A DNA stretch of 64,000 nucleotides from Streptomyces cinerochromogenes (GTDB taxonomy: Bacteria; Actinomycetota; Actinomycetes; Streptomycetales; Streptomycetaceae). Below, piece by piece: positions 60,921 through 64,000 of this stretch. The notes beneath the pieces were generated by a model, which saw nothing but the letters and a program-made list of their open reading frames with translations, was not told the origin of the DNA and did not search any database. The DNA lies in the NCBI RefSeq assembly GCF_014648635.1, contig NZ_BMRM01000015.1:175882-239881 (forward strand), given 5' to 3'. The position numbers were made by a program, and so were the translations under genes. Position 1 is the stretch's first letter; each line of letters begins with the position of its first letter.

Positions 60921-61451
60921 GTGAGCGACGAAACCGGCACCCCGGACACCTCGGCGGGCTCCGCCGGCCACGCGGCCGAGGACGACGGCGCACCCCAGGG
61001 CGGTGGCCCCCGCCCCGAGCCCCTGCGCTTCTTCGGCACGTCCTGGGTGAACCACGACCACGGCTACGCCGCCCGCCGCGCCGGTGTCGCCGTCGGGTCC
61101 CTGGCCGCTGCCGCCGCCTCCTGCCTGGTGCTCCGCTTCGCCTTCGACGGCATCCGGATCGCCGAGACCGGGTCCTTCGTGACCGTCCTGGTCGTCGTGA
61201 TGTTCGCGATCTGCAGCGCGCTCGCCTTCCGCAACACCTGGGAGGGCTTCGGCAAGCGCCACGACCCCCAGCGCCAGGCCGGCCTGCGCGGCCTCCTCGC
61301 CATCGGCTTCGTCGGCTCCCTCCTCGCCTACTTCTTCCGCGCCCTCACCGAGGCACCGGGCGAGAAGCTGCACCGCGAGGAGTACGAGAAGGCCCGCGAG
61401 GCCCACACCCGCCGCACCGGCAACCCGTCGAAGCGGAAGCGCCGCCGGTAG
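60921..61451 (+). CDS. conserved membrane protein with basic tail
   Basis: The 176-aa product has an acidic disordered N-terminus (about 35 residues), three hydrophobic helices (AGVAVGSLAAAAASCLVLRF, GSFVTVLVVVMFAICSALAF and LLAIGFVGSLLAYFFRAL, about residues 53-72, 84-103 and 122-140) and a charged C-terminus ending in NPSKRKRRR. No enzyme motif is visible. It is conserved in Streptomyces between the kinase region and proC, with unknown function. GTG 60921 is likely read from a leaderless mRNA. Confidence 0.77.
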   Translation: MSDETGTPDTSAGSAGHAAEDDGAPQGGGPRPEPLRFFGTSWVNHDHGYAARRAGVAVGSLAAAAASCLVLRFAFDGIRIAETGSFVTVLVVVMFAICSALAFRNTWEGFGKRHDPQRQAGLRGLLAIGFVGSLLAYFFRALTEAPGEKLHREEYEKAREAHTRRTGNPSKRKRRR

Positions 61452-61599
61452 AACGCCGCACGGGCATCCCCCCGGAGTGCGCTCGGCCCGGACGCGGCGA
61501 CACACGGCGACCCTCCGAGGGCGCACGGCGTGACCGCGAGCCCCGCCCGGCCCCCGTTCCGCCCACCGGACAGCCACCCCGCCCGCCACACCCCGGTGC

Positions 61600-61605
61600 C
61601 AGACT
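61600..61605 (+). promoter_or_regulatory. -10-like box for proC
   Basis: CAGACT lies seven bases before the proC ATG; no ribosome-binding site is present. Confidence 0.3.
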
Positions 61606-61612
61606 GAACCGC

Positions 61613-62425
61613 ATGAGCCAGAAAGTCGCAGTCCTCGGCACCGGCAAGATCGGCGAAGCCCTGCTCAGCGGAATGATCCGGGCCGGCTGGTCGCCCGCCG
61701 ACCTCCTGGTCACCGCCCGCCGCCCCGAACGCGCCGAAGAACTCCGCGCCCGCTACGGAGTCACCCCGGTCGGCAACACCGAGGCCGCCAAGACCGCCGA
61801 CACCCTGATCCTCACGGTCAAGCCGCAGGACATGGGCACACTCCTGGACGAACTCGCCCCGCACGTCCCCGCCGACCGCCTGGTCATCAGCGGAGCCGCC
61901 GGCATCCCCACCTCCTTCTTCGAGGAGCGCCTGGCCGCGGGCACCCCCGTGGTCCGTGTCATGACCAACACGCCCGCCCTCGTGGACGAGGCCATGTCGG
62001 TCATCTCCGCCGGCAGCCACGCCACCGAGCAGCACCTCGCGCACGCCGAGGAGATCTTCGGCGGCGTCGGCAAGACCCTCCGCGTCCCCGAGAGCCAGCA
62101 GGACGCCTGCACCGCGCTCTCCGGCTCCGGCCCGGCGTACTTCTTCTACCTGGTCGAAGCCATGACCGACGCCGGCATCCTGCTCGGCCTGCCCCGCGAC
62201 AAGGCCCACGACCTCATCGTCCAGTCCGCGATCGGAGCCGCCGTGATGCTCCGCGACAGCGGCGAACACCCCGTCAAACTCCGGGAGAACGTCACCTCCC
62301 CCGCCGGCACCACGATCAACGCCATCCGCGAACTGGAGAACCACGGCGTACGGGCCGCCCTCATCGCCGCCCTCGAAGCCGCCCGCGACCGCAGCCGCGA
62401 ACTCGCCTCCGGCAAGAAGGACTGA
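61613..62425 (+). CDS. proC: pyrroline-5-carboxylate reductase ProC
   Basis: ProC reduces pyrroline-5-carboxylate to proline with NAD(P)H. The 270-aa product has the dinucleotide motif VAVLGTGKIGEALLSGM (residues 5-21), LILTVKPQDM, VVRVMTNTPALV, TALSGSGPAYFFYLVEAM and the signature ending in VTSPAGTTINAIRELE. The length is normal. ATG 61613 is the obvious start; no ribosome-binding site lies before it. It converges with trpS. Confidence 0.95.
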   Translation: MSQKVAVLGTGKIGEALLSGMIRAGWSPADLLVTARRPERAEELRARYGVTPVGNTEAAKTADTLILTVKPQDMGTLLDELAPHVPADRLVISGAAGIPTSFFEERLAAGTPVVRVMTNTPALVDEAMSVISAGSHATEQHLAHAEEIFGGVGKTLRVPESQQDACTALSGSGPAYFFYLVEAMTDAGILLGLPRDKAHDLIVQSAIGAAVMLRDSGEHPVKLRENVTSPAGTTINAIRELENHGVRAALIAALEAARDRSRELASGKKD

Positions 62426-62455
62426 CGAAACGAGGACCGACCCGCCCGGCCCGCC

Positions 62456-62484
62456 GAGCGCCGCCCGGCTAACGCGCGGCGCTC
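62456..62484. terminator. hairpin at the 3' ends of proC and trpS
   Basis: A 9-bp stem, GAGCGCCGC (62456-62464) with GCGGCGCTC (62476-62484), spans the trpS stop codon. Confidence 0.5.
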
Positions 62485-63494
62485 AGCGAAGGCTCCGCCA
62501 CGGGCGGCAGCAGCCCGATTGCCCTGTACGCCGTATCGACCGTCGGCCGAGCCACCGCCCGCGCCTTCTCCGCACCATCCCGCAGCACCCCCTCCACATA
62601 CGCCGGATCAGCGCACAGCTCCCGGTGCCTGGCCTGCAGCGGCCGCAGCGCCTCGACCACCGCCTCCGCGGTGTCCTTCTTCAAAGAGCCGTACGAGTCG
62701 TAAACGTCCGCCAGCGACTCAGGGTTCCCGCCCGTGCACGCAGCGAGAACATCGAGCAGATTGGCGACACCCGGCCGCTCCTCCCGGTCGTAGACGACCT
62801 CGCGGCCGCTGTCGGTCACCGCCCGCAGCACCTTCTTCCGCACCACGTCCGGCTCGTCCAGCAGATAGACGACCCCCGCCCCCGAGTCGTCCGACTTCCC
62901 CATCTTCCGCGTCGGCTCCTGCAGGTTCATCACCCGCGCCCCCACCGGCGGCAGCGTCGCCCTCGGCACCACGAACGTGTGCCCGTACCGCTGGTTGAAC
63001 CGCACCGCCAGATCCCGGGTCAGCTCCACGTGCTGCGCCTGGTCCTCCCCGACCGGAACCTCGTTCGCGCCGTACGCCAGGATGTCCGCCGCCATCAGCA
63101 CCGGGTACGTCAGCAGCGACAGCCGCACGCTCCGCCCGCGCTCCCGCTCCTTCGCGGCCTTCTCCTTGTACTGGATCATCCGCCGCATCTCCCCGTCGGA
63201 CGCCACGCACTCCAGCAGGTACGACAGCCGGGTGTGCTCGTCCACATGGCTCTGCAGGAACACGGTGCACACGTCGGGGTCGAGTCCGGACGCCAGCAAC
63301 AGCGTCGCCGTCTGCCGGCTGAGCCTGCGCACCCGCGCCGGGTCGTGGTCCATGGTCAGCGCGTGCAGGTCCACCACACAGAACAGCGACTCCGCCCGGT
63401 ACTGGTCCGCCTCGGCCCAGCGCCGCATGGCCCCCAGGTAGTTCCCCAGGGTCAGGTGCCCGGTCGGCTGAATCCCACTGAAGACCCGAGTCAT
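62469..63494 (-). CDS. trpS: tryptophanyl-tRNA synthetase (attenuator-controlled, TrpRS1-type)
   Basis: TrpRS charges tRNA-Trp. The 341-aa class Ic product has RVFSGIQPTGHLTLGNYLGA (HIGH-like HLTLGN, residues 13-18), CVVDLHALT, NEVPVGEDQAQHVELTRDLA and the KMGKSDDSG KMSKS-like loop (about residue 195). ATG 63494 has GGAG five bases upstream; GTG 63500 is an alternative. Upstream lie a Trp-rich leader peptide and mutually exclusive hairpins, as known for the auxiliary, indolmycin-resistant TrpRS1 of S. coelicolor. By that arrangement this is probably the inducible second synthetase, the housekeeping copy being elsewhere. Confidence 0.92.
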   Translation of the reverse strand: MTRVFSGIQPTGHLTLGNYLGAMRRWAEADQYRAESLFCVVDLHALTMDHDPARVRRLSRQTATLLLASGLDPDVCTVFLQSHVDEHTRLSYLLECVASDGEMRRMIQYKEKAAKERERGRSVRLSLLTYPVLMAADILAYGANEVPVGEDQAQHVELTRDLAVRFNQRYGHTFVVPRATLPPVGARVMNLQEPTRKMGKSDDSGAGVVYLLDEPDVVRKKVLRAVTDSGREVVYDREERPGVANLLDVLAACTGGNPESLADVYDSYGSLKKDTAEAVVEALRPLQARHRELCADPAYVEGVLRDGAEKARAVARPTVDTAYRAIGLLPPVAEPSLSAAR

Positions 63495-63565
63495 CTCCAC
63501 TCCACCTTCTGGTCGGGACCGCCGCCCCTGCGGCCGGCCCCCTCAGATCCGGAGGGAGATACGAG

Positions 63566-63590
63566 AACGGCCGCCGAGGCGGCGGCCGTT
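63566..63590 (-). terminator. trpS attenuator terminator hairpin
   Basis: A perfect 11-bp GC-rich stem (63580-63590 and 63566-63576, loop of 3) lies in the trpS leader between the leader peptide and the coding region. Its 5' arm can instead pair with 63607-63616. Confidence 0.75.
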
Positions 63591-63606
63591 GAGTGCATAC
63601 GTGAGT

Positions 63607-63632
63607 ACGGCCGCCGTCAGGCGGCCCACCAG
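63607..63632 (-). promoter_or_regulatory. trpS anti-terminator and protector segments
   Basis: On the minus strand CGGCGGCCGT (63616-63607) follows the leader stop. It can pair with the 5' arm of the terminator (anti-termination) or with the GGCCGCC at the end of the leader ORF (63620-63627). Ribosome stalling at the two Trp codons (63626-63631) would block the latter pairing and favour read-through. Confidence 0.65.
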
Positions 63633-63655
63633 AGCTGGGTGCACGTACGCGTCAT
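63617..63655 (-). CDS. trpS leader peptide MTRTCTQLWWAA
   Basis: This 12-codon ORF with adjacent Trp codons lies 120 bp upstream of trpS. GGAGG stands five bases before its ATG. It has the role of the leader in ribosome-mediated attenuation: when charged tRNA-Trp is scarce, a ribosome stalls at the Trp pair and lets the anti-terminator form. S. coelicolor trpRS1 is regulated this way. The peptide itself probably has no other function. Confidence 0.85.
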   Translation of the reverse strand: MTRTCTQLWWAA

Positions 63656-63665
63656 CACGTCCTCC

Positions 63666-63728
63666 ACAGTACGCCTCCGGAGTGTCTCCCGGGCATGAGT
63701 TGACACACCCCACACCCGTGCGTACTGT
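63666..63728. promoter_or_regulatory. divergent promoter region between trpS and the rRNA operon
   Basis: On the + strand TTGACA (63700-63705) and TACTGT (63723-63728) are separated by exactly 17 bp, a near-consensus vegetative promoter facing right. A matching TACTGT lies on the minus strand (63666-63671). The two -10 boxes are part of a perfect 9-bp inverted repeat (ACAGTACGC at 63666-63674, GCGTACTGT at 63720-63728). Confidence 0.7.
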
Positions 63729-64000
63729 TCTCCGAGTTGTCCGACGTGAGCGCCGACTCCGGTCGGTCCCCGGACAGCCATTCCGCAAGTACCACCCACT
63801 GAATCGGCACTCTGCTGTCGACTGCATTGGCGTGCGTATTTGCGAAATGAGGAATCCGCGTTCGAAAGGGCGCGGGCCCCCGATTAGCTCGGGAGCCAGG
63901 AATCCGCTAAAGTCTCACTCGTCGGAACGGCCCAACAGCCGAGAAGACAAACCCCGCTGACCGGGGATCAGACGCCGAAAGGATCTGATAGAGTCGGAAA
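63729..64000 (+). promoter_or_regulatory. rRNA operon leader with further promoters (partial)
   Basis: No ORF is supported. The segment has TAAAGT (63908-63913) and TAGAGT (63989-63994) -10-like boxes. The closing CCGAAAGGATCTGATAGAGT followed by CGGAAA is the sequence typically found upstream of Streptomyces 16S rRNA genes, which have several tandem promoters. The 16S gene itself should begin just beyond the window. Confidence 0.75.

Noticed and set aside
63840..64000. A tRNA gene or short ORF at the window end
   Set aside because: No cloverleaf arms were found, and the ORF (63589-63960) runs through promoter-like sequence without codon bias; the segment fits an rRNA leader.

Overview
The window is chromosomal core DNA of a Streptomyces species. 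The base composition is very GC-rich, with a strong GC bias at third codon positions that produces large spurious reverse-strand ORFs. GTG starts are common. The gene content and order match the conserved Streptomyces core: tilS-hpt-ftsH-folE, lsr2-clpC, sigE-cseA-cseB-cseC and radA-disA. No phage, transposon, CRISPR or plasmid functions were seen. The most accessory-looking stretch is about 34.4-41.9 kb.

Layout. 0-5 kb (+): the tail of a DUF2342 metalloprotease-like gene, then tilS, hpt, ftsH and folE. 5-8.4 kb (-): a folate cluster, folP - NTF2-like - folB - folK - DUF3180, convergent with folE. 8.5-13.1 kb: a DUF2156 lysyltransferase-like membrane protein, an esterase and an acidic membrane protein. 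13.2-17.5 kb: a bPH2 (YdbT/YdbS-like) pair, an isolated nuoD and, convergent with it, a MidA/NDUFAF7-type methyltransferase. 17.5-22.3 kb: a NarL-type two-component pair, an ArsR regulator with a palindromic operator, a 68-aa protein and a threonine aldolase-like enzyme. 22.4-28 kb (+): a tightly coupled cofactor operon, DUF2520 - panC - nadB - nadC - coaX. 28-34.4 kb: small hypotheticals, a BlaI regulator, an ArgA-type acetyltransferase, lsr2 and clpC. 34.4-41.5 kb: a NACHT-LRR NTPase, an exported HAD phosphatase, an M23 peptidase and a divergent TetR/MFS pair. 42-45.3 kb (-): the cell-envelope stress operon sigE-cseA-cseB-cseC. 45.6-50.2 kb: mutY, a secreted or anchored hypothetical, disA (c-di-AMP synthase) and radA. 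50.4-61.5 kb: a sigma-like/zinc-motif/BACON membrane fusion, a Cys-rich protein, a Ppx/GppA phosphatase, a TIM-barrel epimerase with TetR, ilvD, a Ser/Thr kinase with a beta-propeller sensor, a small SH3-like protein and a membrane protein. 61.6-64 kb: proC and trpS, the latter preceded by a leader peptide with two adjacent Trp codons and a transcription attenuator. The last 300 bp look like the promoter and leader of an rRNA operon.

Themes. Genes for cofactor biosynthesis (folate, NAD, CoA), nucleoid and proteostasis control (Lsr2, ClpC, FtsH), envelope stress (SigE/Cse, lysyltransferase, M23), and nucleotide signalling and DNA repair (DisA, RadA, MutY) lie side by side. Several regulatory devices can be read directly: the trpS attenuator, large inverted repeats at the TetR/MFS and ArsR promoters, a ClgR-like site before clpC, and many -10-like boxes only 6-7 nt from start codons that suggest leaderless mRNAs. 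The least understood and most interesting items are the NACHT-LRR protein, the nuoD/MidA pair and the sigma/zinc/BACON fusion.
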